Shown: positions 21,101 to 30,771 of the stretch, one piece after another | Layout: each line of letters opens with the position of its first letter | Numbering within the stretch: the stretch's first letter is position 1 | Source: an uncultured Clostridium sp. | GTDB taxonomy: Bacteria > Bacillota_A > Clostridia > TANB77 > CAG-508 | Length of the DNA: 64,000 nt | Direction of reading: 5' to 3' | NCBI GenBank assembly: GCA_948466265.1 | Contig: CAOJZU010000006.1 | Coordinates: forward strand, 1 to 64,000 | Notes under the pieces: model-generated | What the model was told of the DNA's origin: nothing | The model's database searches: none | The model's input: only the letters and a program-made list of their open reading frames with translations | Made by a program: the position numbers and the translations under genes

Positions 21101-21389
21101 TTAAGCCTGTTTGCCCACCAAGGTTTGGTAAAATACTATCTGGTTTTTCTTTTTCTATTATTTTTTTAACAGTTGTAACTGTTAGTGGCTCTATATATAT
21201 TTTATCTGCCATATGTTTGTCTGTCATTATTGTTGCTGGATTTGAATTTACAAGCACAACTTCTAATCCTTCTTTTTTAAGTTCAACACATGCTTGTGTT
21301 CCTGCATAGTCAAACTCTGCTGCTTGTCCTATTATTATTGGACCAGATCCTATTACTAGTACTTTTTTTATTTTTTTATTTCTTGGCAT
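18184..21389 (-). CDS. carB: Carbamoyl-phosphate synthase large subunit (5 CGG +1 sites)
   Basis: This 1066-residue protein uses ammonia from CarA, bicarbonate and two ATP to make carbamoyl phosphate for pyrimidines and arginine. Two ATP-grasp halves (first beginning [13 protein letters not shown], second [13 protein letters not shown]) and an MGS-like C-terminal allosteric domain are all present. In-frame CGG codons at 20712-20714, 19712-19714, 18940-18942, 18576-18578 and 18380-18382 each need a +1 step. They restore near-invariant Gly residues: the first Gly of the second GSGPIRIGQ, Gly in GVLNIQF, and Gly in the MGS domain. One site is CGGC. CGG at 19244 (LGGQG) and 18449 (NNGIE) is out of phase. 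Confidence 0.96.
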
Positions 21390-21404
21390 AATAATTTCTC
21401 CTTA

Positions 21405-22467
21405 TTACATTAAATTTAGAAATTCATCAAAAATATACGATGTATCTTCTGGTCCTGGACAAGCTTCTGGGTGAAATTGTACTGTAAATATTTTCTTGTT
21501 TTTATACCTTAGTCCCTCGACTGTACTATCATTTAAATTAATATGCGATATTTCTGCTTTAGATTTATCTATTGTATCTTCTTTTACATAGTATCCATGA
21601 TTTTGTGAAGTTATATATACTCTGTCATTCTTTAAATCCTTTACTGGATGATTTGGACCTCTATGACCATATTTTAGTTTTGCAGTTTTTGCTCCAGTTG
21701 CTAGTGCCATTAATTGGTGTCCTAGGCATATACCAAGTATTGGTATATCCTCTTTATAAAGCTTTTTAATTGTCTCTATTCCGATTTCACAGTCTTCTGG
21801 ATCACCGTGGTCCATTTGAAAGAAGTATTCCATCTGGATTATTTTCTATTATTTTCTCACTTGGTGTGTCTTGTGGATATACATACACTGTGCAATTTCT
21901 CTTTTTTAATTCTCTTATAATGTTTTCCTTAGCACCAAAATCTAAAATAGCAATCTTTTTATGTCCTTCACCTTCTACATATGGTCTTTTTGTAGATACC
22001 ATTCCGTACAAGGTTTTTAGGTTTATATTCTTTTATTTCTTTGACGGCTTTATCTATATTTGATATATCACTTGTGATTTTGCCTCTCATTGTCCCATTG
22101 TTTCTTAGTATCTTTGTTAACTTTCTTGTATTTATATTTTTAAGTCCTGGCACTTCATTTTCTTTTAAGTATTCTTCTAATTCTTTTACTTTTCTAAAAT
22201 TACTTGAAATCTCAGCAAGTTCATGAACAAATACTCCGGCTTACCCATACTTTTTTTGATTCCATATCTTCTGGTATTACACCATAATTTCCGAATTAAT
22301 GGATATGTCATTACAACTCCTTGCGATGTGTATGATGGGTCTGTAAAAACTTTTAAATATCCAGACATTGAAGTATTAAAAACAACTTCTAAGCAAGTAT
22401 CTTTATTAAATCCTATTCTTTCTCCTTCAAAGATTTCTCCATTTTCCAGTACTAAATATCCTACCAT
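21405..22467 (-). CDS. carA: Carbamoyl-phosphate synthase small subunit (4 CGG +1 sites)
   Basis: This 352-residue glutamine amidotransferase releases ammonia for CarB. It has the CarA N-terminal domain and a class I amidotransferase domain with LGICLGHQ (nucleophile Cys) and FHPEACPGP (catalytic His-Glu). The reading is broken at in-frame CGG codons at 22291-22293, 22236-22238, 22004-22006 and 21805-21807. The +1 steps restore TYPLIGNYG and the invariant SNGPGDP. CGG at 21781 (EIGIE) lies only 22 bases from a real site but is out of phase and harmless. carA is 15 bases upstream of carB. Confidence 0.96.
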
Positions 22468-22484
22468 ATTTTACTCCTTTGCTC

Positions 22485-22514
22485 AAAAAATAAGGAGGCT
22501 ATGCCTCCTTATTT
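22485..22514 (-). terminator. Terminator of rpsB-tsf
   Basis: AATAAGGAGGC and its complement form a stem with a three-base loop, followed by six T on the minus strand. Confidence 0.85.
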
Positions 22515-22518
22515 TTAA

Positions 22519-23400
22519 TTAACCATTAATTTGCTTTGCAACTTCTTCTGCAAAGTTTTCTTCTTTTTTCTCTAATCCTTCACCTTTTTCAATTCTAGCA
22601 AATTCAATAATCTTTGCTCCTTTTGAAGAAAGCAAAGCAGATACTTTCATGCTTGGATCTTTAACAAATTCTTGATCAACTAAGCAAATTTCTCCATAGA
22701 ATTTTCCAATTCTACCTTGAACCATTTTTTCAGCTATTTCAGCAGGTTTTCCTTCATTCATAGCTTGTGCTTTTAGGATTTCCATTTCTTTGTTTATTCT
22801 ATCTTCAGGAACATTATTTCTATCTAAGAATTCAGGACGAGCTGCAGCTATTTGCATACATATATCTTTTGCAAGTTCTTCATCTCCACCTTCCATAGAA
22901 ATAAGTACACCGATTTTTCCTTCTCCATGAATATATTTTTGAACCATTCCATTAGATGTAAATCTAGCAAATCTTCTAACTGACATATTTTCTCCAATTG
23001 TTGCAATTAGTTCAGTTAATACTTCTGTAACTGTTTTGCTATTGTTCTCTATATATTTTTCAGCAAGTAAGCTTTCTACATCTTCTGGATTATTTTCTGC
23101 TACTTGTTTTGCAAGATTATTTGCAAATGCTTTGAAATCATCGTTTTTAGCAACGAAGTCTGTTTCTGCATTTACTTCTATAACTGCTCCTACCTTTTTA
23201 TCATCAGATACATATGCTGTTACAATTCCTTCTGCTGCAATTCTGCTTGATTTTTTAGCAGCCTTTGTAATTCCTCTTTCACGTAATAACTCAGCAGCTT
23301 TTTCCATGTCTCCATCTGTCTCAGTTAAAACTTTTTTGCAGTCCATCATTCCTGCACCTGTTTTTTCTCTTAACTCTTTAACTAAATTTGCAGTAACCAT
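22519..23400 (-). CDS. tsf: Translation elongation factor Ts, 293 aa
   Basis: EF-Ts recycles EF-Tu by releasing GDP. The N-terminal UBA-like region (LVKELREKTGAGMMDCKKVL) and the core dimerisation domains (INAETDFVAKN-like segment, then CMQIAAARPEFL) are present. The length is normal. An AGGTAGAA site precedes the ATG. It is intact, and its single CGG (GKIGVL) is out of phase. It follows rpsB by 24 bases and ends at a strong terminator. Confidence 0.97.
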   Translation of the reverse strand: MVTANLVKELREKTGAGMMDCKKVLTETDGDMEKAAELLRERGITKAAKKSSRIAAEGIVTAYVSDDKKVGAVIEVNAETDFVAKNDDFKAFANNLAKQVAENNPEDVESLLAEKYIENNSKTVTEVLTELIATIGENMSVRRFARFTSNGMVQKYIHGEGKIGVLISMEGGDEELAKDICMQIAAARPEFLDRNNVPEDRINKEMEILKAQAMNEGKPAEIAEKMVQGRIGKFYGEICLVDQEFVKDPSMKVSALLSSKGAKIIEFARIEKGEGLEKKEENFAEEVAKQING

Positions 23401-23424
23401 CTGTTTTCTACCTCCATATATAAA

Positions 23425-24216
23425 TTATTCTTCAGTTACTTTATCTTTTTCCTCTGCCTTTTCCTCTTTTGGCTCTTTTGCTTCTACTGATTCTTCTTTA
23501 TCTTCTTCCATTTGGTCATCTAAGCTTAATACTTCTCCTTGTTTTCCTTCTATTACAGCATTTGCCATAACTGTAGCTATAAGTTTTACTGAACGTATAG
23601 CATCATCATTTCCTGGTATAACAAAGTCTATATCTTCTGGACTACAATTTGTATCAACTAAACCTACAACTGGAATCTTTAATTTTTTAGCTTCTAATAT
23701 AGCTGTTCTTTCTTTTTTAGGATCTACTATAAATATAACTCCTGGTAATCTTTCCATTTCTTTAATTCCACCAAGGTTTCTTTCTAGTTTCTCCATTTCT
23801 TTCTTTAATCCCATTACCTCTTTTTTAGGTAATACTTCAAATGTTCCATCTTCTTGCATTGTTTCTAATTTTTTTAATCTTTGAACTCTTCTTTTTATTG
23901 TTCCAAAGTTTGTAAGCATTCCACCTAACCATCTTTGGTCTACATAGAACATTTCGCATGAGATTGCAGCTTCTTTCATACATTCTTGTGCTTGTTTTTT
24001 TGTTCCAACAAATAGAACTGAAGCTCCTTCTTCAACTTGTTCCTTAATGAAAGCATATGCCTCATCAATTTTTTTAGATGTCTTTTGTAAATCGATAATG
24101 TGGATACCATTTCTAGCTTGATATATATATTCAGCCATTTTAGGATCCCATCTTCTTGTTTGATGTCCGAAATGAACACCTGCTTCAAGTAATTGTTTCA
24201 TTGCAACTACTGCCAT
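23425..24216 (-). CDS. rpsB: 30S ribosomal protein S2, 263 aa
   Basis: The classic S2 motifs [42 protein letters not shown] and PGNDDAIRS are present. The C-terminus is an acidic, Lys/Glu-rich tail. The gene is intact, with no in-frame CGG; CGG in HFGHQ is out of phase. AAAGGAGG lies upstream of the ATG. It leads the rpsB-tsf operon. Confidence 0.97.
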   Translation of the reverse strand: MAVVAMKQLLEAGVHFGHQTRRWDPKMAEYIYQARNGIHIIDLQKTSKKIDEAYAFIKEQVEEGASVLFVGTKKQAQECMKEAAISCEMFYVDQRWLGGMLTNFGTIKRRVQRLKKLETMQEDGTFEVLPKKEVMGLKKEMEKLERNLGGIKEMERLPGVIFIVDPKKERTAILEAKKLKIPVVGLVDTNCSPEDIDFVIPGNDDAIRSVKLIATVMANAVIEGKQGEVLSLDDQMEEDKEESVEAKEPKEEKAEEKDKVTEE

Positions 24217-24356
24217 TTTTTATTCCTCCTTTTAGTTTTAACATCCATAAAGGGTAAAGCACCTATAAAGACCTTTAAGCACTATTTATAGACTAACCTT
24301 TATGTGTCTATTTTATAACTTTATAGATTATACCACAGTACACACTAAAAAATCAA
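24217..24356 (-). promoter_or_regulatory. rpsB promoter and untranslated leader
   Basis: TTGATT (24351-24356), an 18-base spacer and TATAAT (24327-24332) drive rpsB. The leader of about 100 bases contains repeated AAAGCAC/GTGCTT and AAAGGT/ACCTTT segments able to form alternative hairpins. Autoregulation by S2 is plausible, but the class is not identified. Confidence 0.55.
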
Positions 24357-24440
24357 GTATTTTTTACGATTTTTTGGTAATATTTAATACTTTTTATTCA
24401 TATCTTTTATTGGATAAATTATTCTTTTGGAGGATATTTA

Positions 24441-25661
24441 ATGAAATTTAAAAAATGTATATTTACTCTAGTTGTTTCTTTGTGTTTTTGTTTGATTTGC
24501 TTAAGTTCTTTTGCTAGCAGTCCATATATTTGGACTAACAATTCTTTTGGGCTTTTAGAAACTGTCTCTGATACTGAAACTGATTTAAAACTTGAATCTG
24601 GTGGAGCAATACTTATTGAGCAATCTTCACGGTTCTGTTTTATATGACCATAATTCTCATGAAAAATTTAGACCCGCTTCTGTTACAAAAGTTATGTCTC
24701 TACTTTTAATCATGGAAGCAATTGATAACCGGAGAAGTTAAGCTAACTGATAAAGTAACTTGTTCTAAAGCTGCTGCTTCTATGGGTGGTTCTCAAATAT
24801 GGCTTGAAGAAAATGAATCTTTGACTGTGGAAGAGATGTTAAAAGCAATTTGTCTAAATTCTGCAAATGATTGTGTGTATGCTATGGCAGAACATCTTGC
24901 AGGTTCGGAAGAAGAATTTGTAACACGCATGAATAATAAAGCGAAATTGCTTCGGAATGTTTGATACTAATTTTAGAAATTGTCATGGGTTAGACGAAGA
25001 TGACCATTTAACGTCAAGCTATGATATAGCTTTAATGTCTCGTGAACTTTTAGTAAAACATCCAAGTATTACTAATTACACTACTATTTATATGGATTCA
25101 TTAAGAAACCGGTGAAACTCGGACTTGTAAATACTAATAAATTGGTTAGAAATTATAAACGGTACAACTGGACTTAAAACTGGTTCTACATCTCTTGCAC
25201 TTTTTAATCTATCTGCTTCTGCGACAAGAGATCGGACTTTCATTAATTGCTGTTATAATGCATTCTCCTTCAAGTGATATAAGATTTAATGAAGCTCAAA
25301 AATTACTTAACTTTGGTTTTTCTAATTTTACTAATATTTCTTTTGGAAATAAAGGGGATAGTCTTCGGAAATCTCAATGTAGATAAAGGTACTTCAGGAG
25401 ACGTAAATGCAGTGCTTTCAGAAGACGCTTCGTTTTTTATAAAAAAATCTAAATCAAGTAATGTTACTCAGAATGTAACTTTTAGAGAAAATTTGGAAGC
25501 CCCTATTGAAAAAGGAGATGTTATTGGAAACGTAACTTATACTTTAGATGGCGAAGTTATAAAACAGATAGATATTGTTTCAGACGATAGTGTAAAAAAG
25601 ATAAACCTATTTAATATGTCAGCAAAGGTATACCGGAAATTGGTTTAAAATTTTAAGGTAA
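24441..25661 (+). CDS. D-alanyl-D-alanine carboxypeptidase, DacA/DacF type (9 CGG +1 sites)
   Basis: This 403-residue enzyme has a signal peptide (residues 1-27), the S11 peptidase motifs SVTK, SAN and KTG, and a C-terminal beta domain. It trims peptidoglycan stem peptides outside the membrane. Under the standard code it is shattered. In-frame CGG begins at 24630, 24730, 24953, 25110, 25120, 25160, 25233, 25366 and 25634. Reading each with a +1 step gives one continuous protein, with Gly restored at family-conserved places such as LLGMFDT and TRDGLSL. All nine sites keep exact codon spacing. CGG at 24906 (AGSEE) is out of phase and causes no break. Two sites are only three codons apart. Confidence 0.95.
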
Positions 25662-25663
25662 CA

Positions 25664-25709
25664 AAATAGGAGATTAAGTAGTACATTTATTACTTAATCT
25701 CCTATTTTA
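25664..25709. terminator. Bidirectional terminator
   Basis: AAATAGGAGATTAAGTA and its complement form a 17-bp stem with T runs on both strands. It separates the carboxypeptidase gene from the converging acyltransferase operon. Confidence 0.85.
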
Positions 25710-25712
25710 CTT

Positions 25713-26581
25713 TTATTCTTCTTCATCCCATATAAAGCCTGCTATGTCGTCTTTTTCAAACTGGTAGTCTAGTTTCTTACCATATGCTTTTTCATATGCT
25801 TCTTTTTTCTGTTCGAAATCTTTATTCATCATGATTTTTGTGTTTTCTTTTACAGTCTTTTCTTTATCTGGATAAATAGGGGCTAAAACATGTAAAACAT
25901 ATTTTACCTTTTTAAATTCATAATTATCCATCTCATTTTCATCGATAATTTCTGTAAAACAAGAGATTATCGGCACATCATTTTTAGCTGCATAATAATA
26001 TGCCCCGTGGTTTTAATGGTCTTGGTTTTCTATAATTAAACCACATTTCTTGTTCTGGATATATTAAAATAAAGTTCTTTTTCTTTAACCTTTGAGAGAT
26101 TATATTTGGAAACTCTCTTCTCATATATCCTATATCTCCACTAATTGGAATTACATCTGCATAGTTCATGATAAACCCGAATTAAGCCATCCATTGCCAT
26201 ATTGGCTTCTTTTCCAACTATAAAAAGAGTTCTTTTCCCTAATTTTTTTGTTAGTTTACGAATTATTGTACTATCTATTGGGTTAAAATGATTATTTGTA
26301 ATTATCGCTCCTGTTTTTATATGTTCTACTTTTTCTATTCCTTTTATTACTGTTCCCCTATTTTCCATCCACATTGCAATATCCACAGTAACTCTTGCAA
26401 GTTCATTTTTTGCTTTATATGAAATTTTTCTTTTATTTACTAAATATTTATTGATAATTTCCTTTTTCTCGCTATTTGTCACTTCTGGGTCATTAACTTC
26501 AACTTTAACATTATATTCTTTTTCTTCAGTTGCTTGTTTTATATTATCAATAACTTTCCCCTTATTTTCTCCTATTATCAT
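25713..26581 (-). CDS. PlsC-like acyltransferase with N-terminal extension (2 CGG +1 sites)
   Basis: This 288-residue protein has a charged N-terminal extension of about 100 residues. A PlsC/LPLAT domain follows, with the catalytic NHFNPID variant of HX4D, YPEQEMW and the conserved KPRPLKPGAYYYA. It would acylate a lysophospholipid or glycolipid. In-frame CGG at 26177-26179 and 26005-26007 are both of the CGGG type, and the +1 step restores Gly in LIGFIM and KPGAYY. The ATG overlaps the stop of the GT8 gene by four bases. It is the last gene of a four-gene operon. Confidence 0.88.
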
Positions 26582-27531
26582 ATTCGAATTTTTTCCCCTT
26601 TATCATATAAACTCTTAAATGTAACTTCATGATCTAGTATTTCTAATGCTCTTTTAATTAGATTATCTAAGCATTCCTTATCAGCTTGCTTTTGCTCTTC
26701 AGAATAATCTTTTTTCATGTTACAAATCATATCATAAAATTTAGTTTTTTTCGCATATTTCCAAAAATAATTTTCGTATTGGATATTATCATAACACCAT
26801 GGTTTAAAAAATAGATTATAATGGATAATTTTTGGGTTTTCTAGTTCTTTTCTTTGGTCATTTGGCATAGCGTCCCATTCTTCATTTAGGTATTTTATTT
26901 TTCCATTACATATAGCATTTATATAATCTTGGTCTGGTGCAACGCTATCAAAATGATATTTATTTAAAAGTTCTAAAAATTTTGCACTAAATTTTCTTTT
27001 TCTCATTTCTTCAATGTTCATAAGTAGCATACCAGAGTTTATATATTCTTCCATTTTTACTCCTACTGCACCTTGTACATATTTAACAAGTGGCTCTATA
27101 TCTTTTATAGAATTATCCATGCATGCTCCTATTGTATTATCTCCTAAATCCATATTATATAACTTAGAAATATCTCCTTCTATGACTACATCACTGTCTA
27201 TATATATTCCTTTATCATATTCTGGAAACATCTCTGGGATGAATAATCTATAATAGATAGTTAAAGTAAAATAATCACATCTTAGTTTATTTTCTTTTCT
27301 ATCAGTAATTGATTCTAGCCCTTTATCCATGCTTACAAATCTTATTCTTAAATTTTTAGTTTCTAGTTCCATTATATCTTGTTTATTTTCTTTACTTAAT
27401 TCTTGATGTAGAATAATTATTTTGTAATCATAATCTTTAGAACTGTTTTCTGAAATAGATTTTATTGCAACTGATACAAATGGTATATAACTATTATCTA
27501 TTGCAAAAAATATTGGTATTTCTTTTTTCAT
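26578..27531 (-). CDS. Glycosyltransferase family 8, 317 aa
   Basis: The GT8 fold is clear: FFAIDNSYIPF at the start, the DxD metal site YIDSDVV, NSGMLLMN and PDQDYIN, and a C-terminal IIHYNLFFKPW. It transfers a sugar from a nucleotide sugar to an unknown acceptor. It is intact with no in-frame CGG. It overlaps both neighbours by four bases (ATGA), so the operon is tightly coupled. Confidence 0.88.
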   Translation of the reverse strand: MKKEIPIFFAIDNSYIPFVSVAIKSISENSSKDYDYKIIILHQELSKENKQDIMELETKNLRIRFVSMDKGLESITDRKENKLRCDYFTLTIYYRLFIPEMFPEYDKGIYIDSDVVIEGDISKLYNMDLGDNTIGACMDNSIKDIEPLVKYVQGAVGVKMEEYINSGMLLMNIEEMRKRKFSAKFLELLNKYHFDSVAPDQDYINAICNGKIKYLNEEWDAMPNDQRKELENPKIIHYNLFFKPWCYDNIQYENYFWKYAKKTKFYDMICNMKKDYSEEQKQADKECLDNLIKRALEILDHEVTFKSLYDKGEKIRI

Positions 27532-28359
27532 ATATTTCTCCTATCTTTGTTCATATTTTTGTACTCTTCTAAAATATCGTCGTATTCAAAAATTTTTAAT
27601 TTACTATGAAGTTTGTCTATATGCCATGGTTTTATTGTAACACTATGAAATATCGGAAACAATCTAAATGTTGTTGTAAAATGCTGAAAAACTGTATCCT
27701 TTTTTAGTTTTCTTTGTTCATTATATTTCCTTTTTACAATCTTTTTGTTTTTGATTATTTTATTAATTGCTGATTGGTCTGGCATGAACATTTCTTTTTC
27801 TTTACACATCTTTATGCATTTTTTAAAACTTCCTGTTTCTTTAATTTTCTTTAAATTTAAAAGTAATACTCCTGAATTTATATAATCAAATTTAAATATA
27901 TTGTTTTTAAAAAACCATCTTCCATAGTAGTCTAAAGCTCCGAACAATTTCTAGCTTATCTATATCTTTATAATAAAATTCTCTAGGGTTTTTCCTACAA
28001 ATTACGTCATTATCTAAATATAAAATTTTATCTGGAAGATTCTCTACTTCGTCTGCATATAGTCTTAACATACAACATGCAGTAAATCTAGTATTTATAT
28101 TAATAAGTGGTAAATTTTCTTCAAAAATTCTAGTTATATCTATTAGTTTTACAAAGCTTTCGCTATTCTTTTCTTTTACTTTTTTATCTATTTTTTCTAT
28201 GTCTTCTGTTTTTAGCCCTTCTATTTCTTTTTCACAAAGTTTTGTATTTACAGTAAAAACATAAATGTTTAGTGGCTCTTCTACATGTTTTATCAAGGAG
28301 ATAATAGAAATATATAGTCCTTCCTTTATATTTTTATCCCCACAATATAAAATATTCAT
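27528..28359 (-). CDS. GT8-like glycosyltransferase (1 CGG +1 site)
   Basis: This 276-residue protein is of the same family as its neighbour but more divergent. It starts NILYCGDKNI and has the DxD YLDNDV, NSGVLLLN, PDQSAIN and a final HIDKLHSK region. The in-frame CGG at 27940-27942 splits it, and the +1 step gives EIVGALDYYG, the expected Gly-Ala after the donor-site strand. It may work with the adjacent GT8 on one glycolipid. Confidence 0.85.
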
Positions 28360-28363
28360 AAGA

Positions 28364-29130
28364 TTAATTCTCCTTTATATATTCTATATATTGGTTCGTA
28401 CTAAGTTTAGAACGGTCTTTCATACATTCATATATATCATTACAAAGTTTTTCTTGTTTTTCTTTTCCGCTCTAGTGTCATATCTGAATAAAATGGTCCA
28501 TCAATATATATAGTAATCTTTGGTTTTTTGTTTTGTTTCCCTGTATATGTAGTTGTCATGCAAAATGATGGTACATTTAGTTCTACTGGAAACCTAAATG
28601 ATGTATTCTCAAATGGTCTAATTCCAGTGTAATATGGCCATAAATGTCCTTCTGGATAGATTATTACTGCATTTCTTTCTTCAATTCTTGTTTTTACAGC
28701 TCTATAAAATTCTTTTGTTTTAGATATACTTTCTGGAATAGGAAGTATTCCAAGATATGGAAGAAGTTTGCCGTATAACTTTTATTCCTAAATTCGCAGG
28801 ACTTGCAATTGTATATATATGTTTTTCTCTGCAAGCAATTGCAGGCGAAAAAACATCTCCTATTTTTTGTGTATGATTTCCATATATAAAGTATCCTGTG
28901 TTCTTGTATTTTTTTAAGATATTACTGTTTTCAATTTTGGCATGCAAAACACATCTTAAGTAGATATTTCCAAATATTTTAGCAAAAAAATATGCTATTT
29001 TTGCTTTTATTCGATAACCTAAATCTCTATTTATCCATTTGTAATCGTCTAGAAGCTTATAGTTTTGTCCTTTGTTTATTACGACATCATAGTCGAATTT
29101 TCTGTAATAAATTTGTTTTTTCTCTTTCAT
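28364..29130 (-). CDS. 1-acyl-glycerol-phosphate acyltransferase-like protein (2 CGG +1 sites)
   Basis: This 254-residue LPLAT-family protein has catalytic NHTQKIGD and YPEGHLWPY motifs. It ends five bases before the GT8-like gene and is the first gene of the operon. In-frame CGG at 28771-28773 (CGGC) and 28467-28469 (CGGA) need +1 steps, giving KVIGKLLPYLG and TLEGKEKQE. Standard reading would truncate it just after the acceptor-binding motif. The start codon lies only six bases after a good TATAAT, so the mRNA may be leaderless. Confidence 0.87.
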
Positions 29131-29136
29131 GAGATT

Positions 29137-29165
29137 ATTATATCGTTTTATAAAATTTTTTTCAA
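29137..29165 (-). promoter_or_regulatory. Promoter of the acyltransferase/GT operon, possibly leaderless
   Basis: TTGAAA (29160-29165), a 17-base spacer and a perfect TATAAT (29137-29142) end six bases before the ATG. Transcription would start at or next to the start codon, and no ribosome binding site is visible. Confidence 0.6.
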
Positions 29166-29196
29166 TGGGATAATATAAAATATTGACTCATAAAAA

Positions 29197-29240
29197 TGAA
29201 CCCAAATTGTTAAACTTTTTTGTCTAACAATTTGGGTTCA
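29197..29240 (-). terminator. Terminator of the ABC-2 exporter operon
   Basis: TGAACCCAAATTGTTA and its exact complement form a 16-bp stem downstream of the permease gene. Confidence 0.8.
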
Positions 29241-29280
29241 CTTCATATTTTAAACATAGCTCCTTAATATTTAAATAAAT

Positions 29281-30771
29281 TTATACTATATCTCTTTTAT
29301 TAAAACTATCAAACATTGTAATTATCATTAGTATAGCACATACTCCAAGTAAAGATAGAGAAAAGCCTACACTTACATTTGCCATAAAGCCTGATGCATT
29401 TTGCATTGCTACATATGATATGTTGTTTGCAAATATTCTATCGGCTAAACCTAGATTATTAAATGGTATGAACTTTAACCAATCTGCAGTTATAAATGCA
29501 TTTATAAGCTGCATAACGATACCTGATCCAATATAACATGCTATACTTAGTCCAACAGAAAGGGCAGTATTTCTTGTGATGACCGATAGCATAAACGCAA
29601 ATAACATATATACTAGAATATCTATACAGCTTGCAAAGAAGTAAAGAATTGTATATAAGGTATTTGGTATAGATTTTGCGACACCATTTGAAACATATAC
29701 ATAAATTGTTCCATCTTCTTTGAAGAATAGGTTTCCAAAAACCACACTAACTAGTGAAAGTATTAATGTAACACATATTAAAATTATTAATGCTGACAAT
29801 ATTTTTGAGAGTAATACTTTCCATCTTTTATTTGGTGTAAATAATAAGAATTTTATTGTTCCTTTTGATATTTCAGTAGATATCCCCGAACCTGCTATTA
29901 TTATCATAAGTATTGATATTAGCCCTAAACTAAATGCTGGTGCAAACATATCGTACATACTTCTTGCTGAGCTTCCTGAACTTAATACTGGTATATTATT
30001 CTCTAATCTATATTCTGCAATTTTTAAATTGTTTTCTAATTCTTCTATCTCTTCTATTTTTAATAATTTGCCTGTATTTTGATTTATTCCAGTCCTTAAA
30101 TTGTTTTTCATTGAAGATATATCTTCATACAAAGAAGATTTCCAATCAAACAATCCTTCTTGTTCTTTACTTATTTCATATTTTTTGCGAAGGTCAAGTA
30201 AATAAATTTCATCTTCATATTCTTTTTTAGAAATTTCTTCTGTATCTAACATTTCTTTTTTATTCTTTTTTAGTAAATCTATGTATTCTACAAAATTATC
30301 TTTTTTAAGTACTAATATCTTTTCATTTATATGTTTTTCTTTTTCATTTTTTGATTCTACATCCATTAATTCTTCATTTATATATAAGTCTTGTTTTTGT
30401 TCTTCTATCTCAGACAAAAGTTCTATTTTCCAACTTCTATTATAATAATATCCATTATAATTCACATTATTTTCTAAAGCTAATTCATAAGTATCAATTT
30501 TTGCTTTCAGTCCTGCTATTGTTGTTTTATCATAAATTCCTGTATTTAATTCTATAGACTTCTTCATTGAAGAAACTTCTTCTTTCATTCCTGCTTTCCA
30601 GTCTTCTTCGTTTTGAGCAAAATTCATAGGCATATCGTTTAATACCATAACTAAATGTGCAAGACCAATTGCTGCAAGCAGTGAAAGAAAAGCAAGCAAT
30701 ATTAATATTTTAGTTGAGGTCTTTTTAAAAGTTTTTATTGTTTCATTTTGTATTAATTTAATCATTTTCAT
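29281..30771 (-). CDS. ABC-2 type permease, 496 aa
   Basis: There is one N-terminal membrane segment, a long extracellular coiled domain of about 240 residues rich in Lys and Glu, then five more segments including ISTEISKGTIKFLLFTP, typical of ABC-2 permeases. It is intact; CGG in AGSGIS and LSVIT is out of phase. It overlaps the ATPase gene by 14 bases and forms an exporter with it. The substrate is unknown; bacteriocin-immunity and antibiotic exporters have this layout. Confidence 0.85.
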   Translation of the reverse strand: MKMIKLIQNETIKTFKKTSTKILILLAFLSLLAAIGLAHLVMVLNDMPMNFAQNEEDWKAGMKEEVSSMKKSIELNTGIYDKTTIAGLKAKIDTYELALENNVNYNGYYYNRSWKIELLSEIEEQKQDLYINEELMDVESKNEKEKHINEKILVLKKDNFVEYIDLLKKNKKEMLDTEEISKKEYEDEIYLLDLRKKYEISKEQEGLFDWKSSLYEDISSMKNNLRTGINQNTGKLLKIEEIEELENNLKIAEYRLENNIPVLSSGSSARSMYDMFAPAFSLGLISILMIIIAGSGISTEISKGTIKFLLFTPNKRWKVLLSKILSALIILICVTLILSLVSVVFGNLFFKEDGTIYVYVSNGVAKSIPNTLYTILYFFASCIDILVYMLFAFMLSVITRNTALSVGLSIACYIGSGIVMQLINAFITADWLKFIPFNNLGLADRIFANNISYVAMQNASGFMANVSVGFSLSLLGVCAILMIITMFDSFNKRDIV

